A program made the position numbers and the translations under genes. Below are positions 36,131 to 44,323 of a DNA stretch of 64,000 nucleotides, piece after piece. The notes under the pieces were generated by a model that was given only the letters and a program-made list of their open reading frames with translations, did not search any database and was not told the DNA's origin. This stretch comes from Ruminococcus sp. (GTDB taxonomy: Bacteria; Bacillota; Clostridia; Oscillospirales; Ruminococcaceae): assembly GCA_021770655.1 (NCBI GenBank), contig JAETQO010000006.1, positions 109,130 through 173,129 of the forward strand, given 5' to 3'. Every line of letters begins with the position of its first letter. Positions within the stretch are counted from its first letter, which is position 1.

Positions 36131-36154
36131 ATTATCTATCTCCTTTTCTAAAAT

Positions 36155-36940
36155 TTATATGAAGTTGAATATTACATCGCCAAGACCGTTGTCTACATCG
36201 ATCCTGATCTTGTTTTCACGAGTGGTTTCATTAGAGTTGTAATTAGTTTCGCTGTGTCCGTCCGTTATTAATTTATAATCGTTGCAATAGCCGTCTACAG
36301 TGAAGTTTATCTCGCCTACTCCGCCGTCTATGTCGGCGTCGTCTTTAAGCTCTCCGCTGTAATTTAACTGCCCTACTCCGCAGTCGAAATCCGACTTATT
36401 CAGCGAACAGTTTTCAAAGGTCACCTCGCCTGCGCCCATATCAAAGTCTGCCTTGTCGGTGCTTACAAGTCCGTTGAAATCAGCCTCGCCTGCGCCGAAA
36501 TCCACTTCTATCTTTTCACAGCGAATGTCTGAGGCGTTTATCTCTCCTGCGCCGAAATCAAGAGAGCCTTTCTTAAAGCTTATGTCGTTTATGTTTACCT
36601 CGCCTGCGCCTGATTCAAAATCAAAGCTTTCATACTGTTTTTCGGGAAGCGATACCGTAAGCTTAGCGCTGTCTTTCGCTCCGAAATTTCCAAAATGCAC
36701 TCCGAAATTCACAAGGCTCCACTTTTTATTATTATAAACCTTCAACATACCGTCGTCAACTCTGGCAGTAAGCTTTACGGGAAGCTTTTCACCGCTGACA
36801 TGGACAAGTCCGTCGTCGCTCTTTTCGATATCGATCTCGCCGTAAGGACATTTGATATAAATGTCCGTAATATCTCCTGCGTCAAACTGTTCTTCCACCG
36901 AATATCTTTCGCCAAGACTTTCCGTTCCCGTCACTTTCAT
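36155..36940 (-). CDS. DUF4097-type beta-helix protein
   Basis: 261 residues. Several short repeats with the motif GAGE or GVGE (FESGAGEVNI, LDFGAGEINAS, VDFGAGEADF, FDMGAGEVTF, DGGVGEINF) form the right-handed beta-helix of DUF4097 proteins, which LiaF/YvlB-like envelope-stress operons carry. No membrane segment is visible. The ATG at 36940 lies inside the DUF1700 frame (59-base overlap), so the start is uncertain. Confidence 0.85.
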   Translation of the reverse strand: MKVTGTESLGERYSVEEQFDAGDITDIYIKCPYGEIDIEKSDDGLVHVSGEKLPVKLTARVDDGMLKVYNNKKWSLVNFGVHFGNFGAKDSAKLTVSLPEKQYESFDFESGAGEVNINDISFKKGSLDFGAGEINASDIRCEKIEVDFGAGEADFNGLVSTDKADFDMGAGEVTFENCSLNKSDFDCGVGQLNYSGELKDDADIDGGVGEINFTVDGYCNDYKLITDGHSETNYNSNETTRENKIRIDVDNGLGDVIFNFI

Positions 36941-37559
36941 AATTTCTAAGGCATGAAACCGCCCCGTTGAAAATTGAAACCATAGCTTTCCATATTCCTT
37001 TTACCGCCGGCACGACTATCAGTCCGCCAAGTCCTAAGAAAATAAGTCCCGTGCCGATAAGGACTATTCCTGCGGGATAAACGGTAAAGAGGGTGACTAT
37101 GCCGCCCACGGTCATAGTAAATCCCACAGCGAAAAATGCAAACAAAATTGCCGCCGCTGTCGCCAGCAGACCGATCGCAACTCCGCCCACGGCGCAAAGT
37201 GCGCCTATCCACAAGGGAGACGTCACCAGCGCTATGATAAGCTTAACAAGCATATTATTCCTATCCTGCTGGGCACTCTTTTTGGCATACTCCTGCTCTT
37301 GTTCCTGTTCCTCATGAGTTTTGGCGGCTTCCATTTGAAAAACGGCGTCGCCCTCGACGTGGATACCGCTGTCCATTAATATTTTCCTTGCCAGTTCCTC
37401 GGGAGAGCCCAGGTTCTCCGAGGTTTCTTCCTCCTTCTCAGCGCCTGCGTCAAGGAATATCTCCTCATAAAACCGCACGGCGTCGTTTATCTCCTCTCTA
37501 GGAAGTCCACCGTCCTCCAGAATCCTCCTGAGAGACGTCAAATACTCAAGTCTGTTCAT
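36882..37559 (-). CDS. DUF1700-family membrane protein
   Basis: 225 residues. The N-terminal 90 residues are the cytoplasmic DUF1700 helical part (NRLEYLTSLRRILED and INDAVRFYEEIF), followed by three or four membrane helices (about 105-200). Such proteins are nearly always next to a PadR regulator and a DUF4097 protein and are linked to cell-envelope sensing. The start overlaps the PadR stop by 4 bases. Confidence 0.88.
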   Translation of the reverse strand: MNRLEYLTSLRRILEDGGLPREEINDAVRFYEEIFLDAGAEKEEETSENLGSPEELARKILMDSGIHVEGDAVFQMEAAKTHEEQEQEQEYAKKSAQQDRNNMLVKLIIALVTSPLWIGALCAVGGVAIGLLATAAAILFAFFAVGFTMTVGGIVTLFTVYPAGIVLIGTGLIFLGLGGLIVVPAVKGIWKAMVSIFNGAVSCLRNYESDGNGKSWRKIFGGRTV

Positions 37560-37879
37560 ATATTTTCTCCACCCTCATTCATTAATATACTGTCTACCAT
37601 ACGTTTATGAATGCACCACTGGCGACGGTAATCCGCCAAAGCCTCTTCACCCTTGGACGTTACATGATAGTATCTTCTGTTTCTTCCCATATACTCCTTA
37701 TCGTACGTTTCAAGCAGTTCGCTTTTCTGAAGCCGCCTGAGTACAGGATAAAGCGTGGATTCGGATATGTCAACAGCCCTGCGGATATACTGAGTGATCT
37801 CATAACCGTAGGTATCTTCTTTATCCACCACCGACAGCACCATTGAATCCAACAGCCCCGCACTTATCGGAAAACCCAT
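37556..37879 (-). CDS. PadR-family transcriptional regulator
   Basis: 107 residues from the ATG at 37879 (AAAGGAGAG upstream); the longer frame reads into the promoter. Winged helix: GLLDSMVLSVVDKEDTYGYE and SESTLYPVLRRLQ with a C-terminal helix. PadR repressors usually control their own operon; here the promoter overlaps a partly symmetrical TATA-CT sequence. First gene of PadR-DUF1700-DUF4097-pspC. Confidence 0.93.
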   Translation of the reverse strand: MGFPISAGLLDSMVLSVVDKEDTYGYEITQYIRRAVDISESTLYPVLRRLQKSELLETYDKEYMGRNRRYYHVTSKGEEALADYRRQWCIHKRMVDSILMNEGGENI

Positions 37880-37930
37880 ATGATCTCTCCTTTCCTGTAT
37901 CCTTTCTTTCATTATACCAAAATATATTAT

Positions 37931-37974
37931 TATATCTTTAGCTATATTATACAACATATAATATTGTTTGTCAA
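37931..37974 (-). promoter_or_regulatory. Perfect promoter and possible PadR operator
   Basis: Minus strand: TTGACA (37969-37974), exactly 17 bp, TATAAT (37946-37951). TATAGCTAAAGATATA (37931-37946) just downstream is an imperfect dyad that could be the autoregulatory site (inference). Confidence 0.82.
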
Positions 37975-38086
37975 TAGAGTATAAAAAAATTTTTTCGGGC
38001 ACACCTATTATGTTTTTAGGCAGACCGCACAACTCCGATATACGGTTCAGCCACAACCGTCAAAATTAATTTTTGCAAAAAGGCAT

Positions 38087-38226
38087 TATGGAAATCAATT
38101 TTTACAGACACAATTTGTTTTTGTGTATCTTACCCTCGGTTCGGCGGATAAGATACACGGATAATTATTATAATTCAAATATTATATCGCTATACTGATT
38201 TGACATTCTGAAAATTTATTTCCGTG
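38087..38226. repeat. R4 repeat
   Basis: About 140 bp with inverted ends (TATGGAAATCAATTTT at left, AAAATTTATTTCCGTG at right) and a central stem GTGTATCTTA (38123-38132) with TAAGATACAC (38149-38158). It ends 20 bases before the next promoter. 37975-38086 shows only a weak R1 end fragment near 38017. Confidence 0.75.
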
Positions 38227-38245
38227 AAAAAGACGCTTGCTACCA

Positions 38246-38273
38246 TTGACTTTTTCATAAAATCAGTTATAAT
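38246..38273 (+). promoter_or_regulatory. Promoter of the Bax-inhibitor-1 gene
   Basis: TTGACT (38246-38251), 16 bp, TATAAT (38268-38273). Confidence 0.75.
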
Positions 38274-38353
38274 AGTATATAATAAATATTGATTCTCCGC
38301 TATTGATACAAAAAAAGATCGGTGAACAATAAAAAAAGAGGAGGCAAATACTT

Positions 38354-39142
38354 ATGGATAATTTTTCGGAAAGCTTTTCCAACCCCAGAGTAAAAAAACT
38401 CAGTTCATTCAGCCGTTCGGTATTCGGCGAGGAGGCGGCATCCTATAAGGGAATCGCTATGAAAACACTGTTTTTCGTTGCGATCTTCGGTGCCGGAATG
38501 GGCGCATACTTTTATATCCACAGCTTTTTCGGCGGCGGAATAGAGGCATTTTCCATTGAGAACAAAATCTTTTTGGTTTCTCTTATTGCTACGACGGCGG
38601 CAGGACTTATAGCGTCCTTTGCTCCTGCGTCAACGCCTGTGACAGGCACGATATACTCTGCCGGAATGGGATTTTCCTTAACGTATCTTTCAATGATGTA
38701 CGCTCAGATATACAAGGGCATTATCGTTGAGGTCATCACTTTGACTCTGCTTACCGTTGCGGTGCTTGCCGTTTTATATTCCACCGGCAAGATAAGAGTC
38801 GGAAGCAGAATGAAAACTGCACTTATCGCTTGCCTTTGGGTATCTATTATCGGAGGTCTGCTGTTTATGCTGCTCGGCTGGCTTGCTCCGAACTCGTCGC
38901 TTTATCTGTCGATAGTTGCTATAAACAACGGACCTATCGGCATACTTCTGGCGGCTGTGGGAGTATTTATTGCTGCCGCTCTGCTTATCTGCGATTTTGA
39001 GACTATACAGCTAACAGTTGAGCAGGGACTTCCCGCTTCCTATGAATGGTACGCAAGCTACGGACTTATAGTCGGCGTTATTTATCTTTACCTTAAAATA
39101 CTGCGTCTTGTTGCAAGGATAGCCAACAACAGAAACAACTAA
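38354..39142 (+). CDS. Bax inhibitor-1/YccA family membrane protein
   Basis: 262 residues with seven hydrophobic segments from about residue 38 to 255. The family's C-terminal acidic pore residues lie in LLICDFETIQ near 218 and the end is YLYLKILRLVARI. N-terminal 35 residues are soluble. YccA of E. coli binds and modulates the FtsH protease; other members leak Ca2+. GAGGAGG is 11 bases before the ATG. Confidence 0.92.
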   Translation: MDNFSESFSNPRVKKLSSFSRSVFGEEAASYKGIAMKTLFFVAIFGAGMGAYFYIHSFFGGGIEAFSIENKIFLVSLIATTAAGLIASFAPASTPVTGTIYSAGMGFSLTYLSMMYAQIYKGIIVEVITLTLLTVAVLAVLYSTGKIRVGSRMKTALIACLWVSIIGGLLFMLLGWLAPNSSLYLSIVAINNGPIGILLAAVGVFIAAALLICDFETIQLTVEQGLPASYEWYASYGLIVGVIYLYLKILRLVARIANNRNN

Positions 39143-39152
39143 AACAAACTTA

Positions 39153-39192
39153 ACGGGCGAACCGATATTTCTTCGGTTCGCCCGTATTTTTT
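39153..39192. terminator. Bidirectional terminator
   Basis: Perfect 13-bp stem ACGGGCGAACCGA (39153-39165 with 39173-39185) and T7 on the plus strand; serves the Bax-inhibitor gene and possibly convergent pnuC. Confidence 0.85.
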
Positions 39193-39194
39193 TA

Positions 39195-39875
39195 TCAGCT
39201 CTGCATAGTTTCTCTTTTTTTCCAACTGACAAAGCCGTACATATCATAAAAAAAGAATATGACGAAATTCACTGCGACGGGAATATACGCGGAGTTATCC
39301 ATTGACGCCAATACCCATAGTACGATCAGCACAATGTCGTTCGCCGCATATCCCAATGCGTAATAGGAGGACCTGAGCATTGTGAGCGACGCCGCAAAAA
39401 AACTTGTGGTAACGGATACCGTACTGAAAATAATATTCGGCGTATCAAAGTACCGCAGGATAACATAGAAAGCTGCCGTAACCATGATTCCTGTAAGGAT
39501 CAGCACGGTGATGTGCTTGCATTTTAGCTTTTGTATCTCTACCTCACTGCCGTTCTCCTTTGAGGGATTTTTCATCCATGTGACTGTTGACCACACCGCC
39601 ATCGGCAAGGTCATTCCCAAGTAGGTTATCATTTCACCCCAGTAGTGAAATCTGTAAGAGATAACACCGTAAATAATGCTGAACGCTATCATAAGGATCT
39701 GCGCCCACACATTTCCTTTGGCGGCAAAAACCAAAGCCGTCACGCCGATAACAGTTGCAGACAGGGTCAACGCATCAGTCTTTCCCGACAAAAGGTTTGA
39801 TACGACGATTATGACCAAAGCCCATATCCAGAAAAACCATTCTTTTTTTGACAGATTTTTAAAAGGATTACTCAT
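39195..39875 (-). CDS. pnuC: Nicotinamide riboside transporter PnuC
   Basis: 226 residues from the ATG at 39875 (CGGAGG 7 bases upstream). About seven membrane helices; KKEWFFWIWALVIIVVSN at the start and YALGYAANDIVLIVLW and FFFYDMYGFVSWKKRE near the end are PnuC landmarks. It takes up nicotinamide riboside by facilitated diffusion, trapped by phosphorylation. No NadR-type kinase is nearby. Confidence 0.9.
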   Translation of the reverse strand: MSNPFKNLSKKEWFFWIWALVIIVVSNLLSGKTDALTLSATVIGVTALVFAAKGNVWAQILMIAFSIIYGVISYRFHYWGEMITYLGMTLPMAVWSTVTWMKNPSKENGSEVEIQKLKCKHITVLILTGIMVTAAFYVILRYFDTPNIIFSTVSVTTSFFAASLTMLRSSYYALGYAANDIVLIVLWVLASMDNSAYIPVAVNFVIFFFYDMYGFVSWKKRETMQS

Positions 39876-39948
39876 TTCTTGCCTCCGTAAATACATTAGA
39901 GTTCGCTGTTATGTATTAGTCCGTTTCCCGTAAATACTTGCTTTCACC

Positions 39949-40377
39949 TTATCCGATCTCTTTTTTCATTGCGATATGGGGGCAGTATTCGTCGTAATAG
40001 ACATCGCCGTAGGATTTATAGCCCAGTTTCTCATAAAAACTCTCTATGCGTTTCTGGGCGGACAGCATGATCACTTTATAGCCAAGCTCCGCCGCGCTTT
40101 TCTCCAGCGTTTCGACTATCTTTCTGCCAAGCTCTTTTCCTCGGTACGCCTTTCTTACCGCTATTCTGCCAATATGCGCCTCGCCGTCCTCTCCGAACAA
40201 TCTTCCCGTTGCCACCGGAAAGCCGCCGTCGTATATTACGGCATGAACTGCGTTCCCGTCGATACTGTCAAATTCGTTGACAAAGCCCTGCTCGTCAACG
40301 AATACCGCCTGCCTTATCAGACGTGCGTCGGGATTGTTTTCAAGTCCTTTTGCTGTTTTTATAGTGTAATTTTCCAT
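39949..40377 (-). CDS. GNAT-family N-acetyltransferase
   Basis: 142 residues. The acetyl-CoA site is in GRIAVRKAYRGKELGRKIVE (residues about 88-107, shortened: RKAYRGKELG). The N-terminal IRQAVFVDEQGF and VATGRLF are typical of the ElaA/YjcF-like subgroup acting on small molecules. AGGTGAG precedes the ATG. Substrate unknown; monocistronic. Confidence 0.88.
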   Translation of the reverse strand: MENYTIKTAKGLENNPDARLIRQAVFVDEQGFVNEFDSIDGNAVHAVIYDGGFPVATGRLFGEDGEAHIGRIAVRKAYRGKELGRKIVETLEKSAAELGYKVIMLSAQKRIESFYEKLGYKSYGDVYYDEYCPHIAMKKEIG

Positions 40378-40404
40378 TCCGTCTCACCTGTAAATTATAG
40401 ATTT

Positions 40405-40440
40405 TAATAAAAATACCGCACGGCTTTTGTGCGGTATTTT
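40405..40440 (-). terminator. Terminator of the amino-acid ABC operon
   Basis: Minus strand: 12-bp stem AAAATACCGCAC (40429-40440 with 40410-40421), then T-rich. The stem resembles the R1 end ACCGCAC. Confidence 0.85.
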
Positions 40441-40444
40441 TCCG

Positions 40445-41170
40445 TCATATAATCTTGGATAAAAAGTCTTTCAGTCTTTGATTCTGCGGATTTGCAAAAA
40501 ATTCCTTTGGCTCGTTCTGCTCAAGTATCCTGCCGTCCGCCATAAACATTACTCTAGATGCGACCTCTCTTGCAAAGCCCATTTCGTGAGTGACCACAAC
40601 CATAGTCATTCCGTCCTCGGCAAGCTGTTTCATAAGCTCCAGCACCTCGCCAACCATTTCAGGGTCAAGCGCCGAGGTCGGCTCGTCAAACAGCATTACG
40701 TCGGGATTCATCGCCAGCGAACGCGCTATAGCAATCCTCTGTTTCTGTCCTCCCGAAAGCCTTGACGGATACTCGTTCGCCTTGTCGGGAAGCCCTACTC
40801 TCTCAAGCAGTTCTTCCGCTTTCGCATCAGCCTCGGCCTGCGTCATAAGTCCAAGCTTGACGGGGGCAAGGGTAATGTTTCTTTTTATGGTCAAATGAGG
40901 GAACAGATTAAAATGCTGAAAAACCATTCCCATTCTCTGTCTCAGCTTGTTCATCTCATGCTCGCTTGCCTGAGTGATATTCTTTCCCTCGAAAATTATA
41001 TCTCCCGAAGTCGGCTTTTCCATTAGGTTAAGACAGCGCAGAAACGTAGACTTTCCCGAACCTGAAGGACCGACAATAACGACCTTTTCTCCCTGCTCGA
41101 TAGTTTCGTTTATGTCTTTAAGCACCTCGACCTCTGCAAAGGACTTGCATAGATGTTTAACGTCTATCAC
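40445..41170 (-). CDS. glnQ: Polar amino-acid ABC transporter ATPase
   Basis: 241 residues starting at the GTG of 41170, chosen because AAAGGAGG lies 10 bases upstream. Walker [10 protein letters not shown] near 31, signature LSGGQKQR near 137, Walker [13 protein letters not shown] near 156, and a typical switch His (VVTHEMGFA). It drives uptake of a polar amino acid with the permease and binding protein encoded upstream. Overlaps the permease end by 14 bases. The glnQ label denotes the family. Confidence 0.92.
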   Translation of the reverse strand: MIDVKHLCKSFAEVEVLKDINETIEQGEKVVIVGPSGSGKSTFLRCLNLMEKPTSGDIIFEGKNITQASEHEMNKLRQRMGMVFQHFNLFPHLTIKRNITLAPVKLGLMTQAEADAKAEELLERVGLPDKANEYPSRLSGGQKQRIAIARSLAMNPDVMLFDEPTSALDPEMVGEVLELMKQLAEDGMTMVVVTHEMGFAREVASRVMFMADGRILEQNEPKEFFANPQNQRLKDFLSKII

Positions 41171-41849
41171 TTTGCGCCAGCCTCCTTTCAAGCTTTCCTA
41201 CAAGATGAGTAAGCGTCATTACCATAATAAGGTATATAGCGGCAACAGTGATCAGCGGCATAAACGCCGAGAAGGTCTGGGAACGGATAATATCTCCGCC
41301 CTTTGTAAGATCCTGAATCGCTATGTATCCGGCTACGGAGGTTTCTTTCAGCAGCACTATACACTCGTTCGCCAAAGCAGGGAGCACTGTTTTGAATGCC
41401 TGCGGAATAATAATAGAGATCATGGTCTGCCGATAGCTCAATCCGAGACTTCTTCCCGCCTCGAACTGTCCGTTGTCTATGGACATGATTCCCGAACGAA
41501 CTATCTCGGCAACATATGCGCCGGAATTAATACCGAAAGCAAGCACCGCTACAAAGACCTTATCGATATTGACACTGCCAAAGATAACGAAGTATGTTAT
41601 GAGCAGCTGAACTACCATAGGAGTTCCTCTTATTACGGTCAAGTAAACCTTGCATATTGCATTCAAGACCTTCATTTTGCCTGTTTTATCGTGAGTCGAT
41701 CTCACAATTGCAACCACAAAACCGAGCACCGCTCCGATTATAACCGCAAAAAAGGTTATGAGGAGCGTAGTACCCAAGCCGTTGACAAGATATTTCCATC
41801 GGTCAAGCTCCAGGAAATTCTGTTTGAAATCTTCTATCAAGCCGTTCAC
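41157..41849 (-). CDS. Polar amino-acid ABC transporter permease
   Basis: 230 residues from the GTG at 41849, preceded by AGGAAG 7 bases before; a GTG 10 codons earlier lacks a site. Five membrane helices and the HisM-type EAA loop [22 protein letters not shown]. It forms the membrane channel of the importer, presumably as a homodimer. Follows the binding-protein gene by 105 bases. Confidence 0.92.
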   Translation of the reverse strand: MNGLIEDFKQNFLELDRWKYLVNGLGTTLLITFFAVIIGAVLGFVVAIVRSTHDKTGKMKVLNAICKVYLTVIRGTPMVVQLLITYFVIFGSVNIDKVFVAVLAFGINSGAYVAEIVRSGIMSIDNGQFEAGRSLGLSYRQTMISIIIPQAFKTVLPALANECIVLLKETSVAGYIAIQDLTKGGDIIRSQTFSAFMPLITVAAIYLIMVMTLTHLVGKLERRLAQSDRR

Positions 41850-41954
41850 TTCTGCACTTCCTGTTCCTAAAAATCTCACGGGCGGGACAGCCCTGATATA
41901 ATCCTCATTAACAAAACTGCGGCTGCCGCTGGACGACAGCCGTAAGTTTCAGAC

Positions 41955-42734
41955 TTATTTCTTTCTTACAATAATAACCTGCTTTGAGCTGGTGTAGGAA
42001 TCGGAGAAAAGCACGTTCTTTTCTCTGTCCGGCGTAACCGTCATGCCTGCAACGCCCACGTCCGCTTTTCCGGACTGAACAGCGGAAATGATCGAGTCGA
42101 AAGCCATGTCGTCGATCTGAAGCTCATAGCCGAGCTTGTCACATACAGCGCGCATCATATCTGCGTCGATACCGACAATGTCATCGCCTTCCTTGCTCTC
42201 ATAAGGAGGGAACTCGGCGTTTGTCGCCATAACCAGCGTACCTTTATCCCTTGTAACGTCCGCAGGAGAAGTATAAGGCGACTTTCCGGCATCCGAACCG
42301 ATGTAATTATTCTTGATGGAATCAAGCGTACCGTCCGCTTTAAGCTCCTTAAGAGCGCCGTTTATCTCAGCCTGAAGAGCGGTGTTGTCAAGTTTCATTG
42401 CGATAGCGTATTCCTCCTCGGCAAAAGGCTCGTCAAGAATCTCTATATCATCGTTCTTTTCAACGAAAACCTTTGCAGGCTCGGCGTCGATAATTACCGC
42501 ATCAACCTTGCCCTGCTTAAGAGCCTGAACAGCGTCCGCACCCTTATTGTACTTTTCAACCTTAGCGTCTTTAACGTCCTCGGCATAAATATCGCCCGTA
42601 GTACCGAGCTGAACGCCGATAGTTTTTCCTTCAAGATCATCAACGCTGTGAACCGTATTAGCCGGTACTCCACAGCCCGTCAACATAGTGACGCACATTG
42701 CCGCAGCCAGCAATCCTGCCGTAAATTTCTTCAT
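41955..42734 (-). CDS. Circularly permuted polar amino-acid binding lipoprotein
   Basis: 259 residues; lipobox MLTGC (Cys 21). The SBP_bac_3 family normally starts its mature part with the (V)ATxxxFxPFE block and places the SxxDLxGKxIGVQxGT block second. Here the order is reversed: HSVDDLEGKTIGVQLGTTGDIY begins at residue 29 and the half ends at NNYIG (146); a linker of about 19 residues leads to LVMATNAEFPPYE (167) and the first-half signature GMTVTPDREKNVLFSDSY ends the protein. All binding blocks are present. It is the first gene of the operon and must serve the permease and ATPase downstream. Confidence 0.9.
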   Translation of the reverse strand: MKKFTAGLLAAAMCVTMLTGCGVPANTVHSVDDLEGKTIGVQLGTTGDIYAEDVKDAKVEKYNKGADAVQALKQGKVDAVIIDAEPAKVFVEKNDDIEILDEPFAEEEYAIAMKLDNTALQAEINGALKELKADGTLDSIKNNYIGSDAGKSPYTSPADVTRDKGTLVMATNAEFPPYESKEGDDIVGIDADMMRAVCDKLGYELQIDDMAFDSIISAVQSGKADVGVAGMTVTPDREKNVLFSDSYTSSKQVIIVRKK

Positions 42735-42815
42735 AGTAACACATATCCTTTCGGTTTAATATAGCGCACCGCGCAGATCATACAAAACCTTGCACGAAAC
42801 ACGCTTATCCTTTAT

Positions 42816-42844
42816 ATTATAACTGAACCCCGCACGTTTTTCAA
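42816..42844 (-). promoter_or_regulatory. Promoter of the ABC operon
   Basis: Minus strand: TTGAAA (42839-42844), 17 bp, TATAAT (42816-42821). Confidence 0.82.
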
Positions 42845-42928
42845 TAGTATTTTTCAGGGATTTGATATATTTTTTATTAATTTTTTGCATTTGATTAACT
42901 TATCGTCTGTCTAAGGTACTCGGCAAAC

Positions 42929-42965
42929 AAAAAGCGACTGCATCCCGCCCGCAGAATACAGCCGC
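42929..42965 (-). terminator. Terminator of the cyclophilin lipoprotein gene
   Basis: Minus strand: GCGGCTGTATTC (42954-42965) with GGATGCAGTCGC (42934-42945, G-U pairs), then T5. Confidence 0.75.
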
Positions 42966-42990
42966 ATTAAGACAATGCCTAAGCATCAGA

Positions 42991-43638
42991 TCAGAAATCC
43001 ATAGTAAACTGAACCCTGTGATTTCCGTCATCGTCATCGTCGATCATCTCAGCCTTTACGATCGTAATAGGCGTAACAGGCTTGGACTGTGCTCCGTCGC
43101 TTCCGGTAACTCTTTCGATTTTCAGAAAATCGTCAACGACCTTCATTCCATCTTCGTCAACCTTTCCGAAAGCGGCATACTGTCCGTCAAGGAACACATC
43201 GTCGTCGCTGTAGCAGATAAAGAACTGGCTGGACGCACTGTCGAATTCCTGGCTTCTCGCCATTGAAACCACGCCTCTTGTGTGGCTGAGCTTGTTTTCA
43301 ACACCGTTCAGAGAGAACTCTCCCTTTATAGTTTCGTCGCTTCCGCCCGTACCGTCGCCCTTGGGATCGCCGCCCTGCGCCATAAAGCCGTCAACTACTC
43401 TATGGAAAGTCAAACCATTGTAAAAGCCGTCTTTTACAAGCTTTTCAAAGTTTTCGCAGGTCAAGGGAGCGTTCTTGGCGTCAAGGGTGATAACGAATTT
43501 TTTTCCGCCGTCCTTTTCCTCAGACTTTGAAGAGGAGGAAGATGAATCGCTGTTTGAACCGCAGGCTGTAAGCACAGCACAGGTCATAACGCCGGCGATA
43601 ACAAGAGCCGCCGCTTTAAAAAAATTTTTCAATTTCAT
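42991..43638 (-). CDS. Cyclophilin-type peptidyl-prolyl isomerase lipoprotein
   Basis: 215 residues from the ATG at 43638 (GAAAGGAAAA upstream). Signal peptide with lipobox VLTAC (Cys about 26), a Ser-rich spacer, then the cyclophilin domain: [15 protein letters not shown] near 90, [10 protein letters not shown] near 140 and YAAFGKV near 160. It catalyses cis-trans isomerisation of proline bonds, here outside the membrane where it may help fold secreted proteins. A second, cytoplasmic-type cyclophilin is at 52152. Confidence 0.93.
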   Translation of the reverse strand: MKLKNFFKAAALVIAGVMTCAVLTACGSNSDSSSSSSKSEEKDGGKKFVITLDAKNAPLTCENFEKLVKDGFYNGLTFHRVVDGFMAQGGDPKGDGTGGSDETIKGEFSLNGVENKLSHTRGVVSMARSQEFDSASSQFFICYSDDDVFLDGQYAAFGKVDEDGMKVVDDFLKIERVTGSDGAQSKPVTPITIVKAEMIDDDDDGNHRVQFTMDF

Positions 43639-43689
43639 TTTTATTTTCCTTTCAGCTTTTTTGTACAGCAAATGCTGTTATACTTTTAT

Positions 43690-43718
43690 ATTATAGCACT
43701 ACCGAAAATAAAAATCAA
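43690..43718 (-). promoter_or_regulatory. Promoter of the cyclophilin lipoprotein gene
   Basis: Minus strand: TTGATT (43713-43718), 17 bp, TATAAT (43690-43695). Confidence 0.75.
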
Positions 43719-43791
43719 CCACAGCAAGACTTGTTCACAGAAATTTCATTCTAAGCGGTACAAAAGCGCCTGTGAAGTGTTGACTTTTTCT

Positions 43792-43899
43792 CAGGGAAAT
43801 CAATTTTCAAAATATTAAATCGGGAAAAGACGATATTATGTTTAAATTACAATAATTATCTGTATATCTTCCCCGCCGTACGGCGGGGAAGATATACAG
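43792..43899. repeat. R4 repeat, truncated, with perfect 40-nt palindrome
   Basis: Left end CAGGGAAATCAATTTTC, then a perfect palindrome 43860-43899 (arm CTGTATATCTTCCCCGCCG, 2-base centre). No right end is seen. Confidence 0.75.
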
Positions 43900-43950
43900 A
43901 AACAATTCTGGTTGCATAATACTTCAATAATTTACCACATAGTAATTAGG

Positions 43951-44305
43951 AATGAGGAATGAGGAATTGTTGACAAAGGAGAAACGTTGTGTGAAAATAA
44001 CAACGGACTACGGGATTAACGGGGCGTCAAATTGTCGTGAGTTAATCGAACAACAGTTTTTCGCCGTTTCCTACAATTTACATAGACGGTTACAACAAAA
44101 TTTGAGAAGAACAACCGAACTTACTACAGAATATTGAGGGCTGTCGAGGACGCCAGCCCCTACAACTACAGAGACGATTACAGAAAAGTTGTGAAGAACA
44201 ACCAAACGGACTATGTGCGGTTTAATGCTATTGAAAAGACCACGCAAGCGAGGTCTTCGGGCAGAGTCGTTACTCCTTGAAGTACCTTGCGACCCGAATT
44301 AAAAA
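43951..44305. repeat. Long R2 copy forming the leader of the YfhO-like gene
   Basis: About 355 bp: GAATGAGGAATTGTTGACAA at left, CCTTGCGACCCGAATTAAAA at right, ending at the ribosome site. Contains GGCTGTCGAGGACGCCAGCC and CGCAAGCGAGGTCTTCGGGC blocks shared with 62498 and 63677. Confidence 0.85.
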
Positions 44306-44323
44306 GAAAGGATTGATAGGAAA

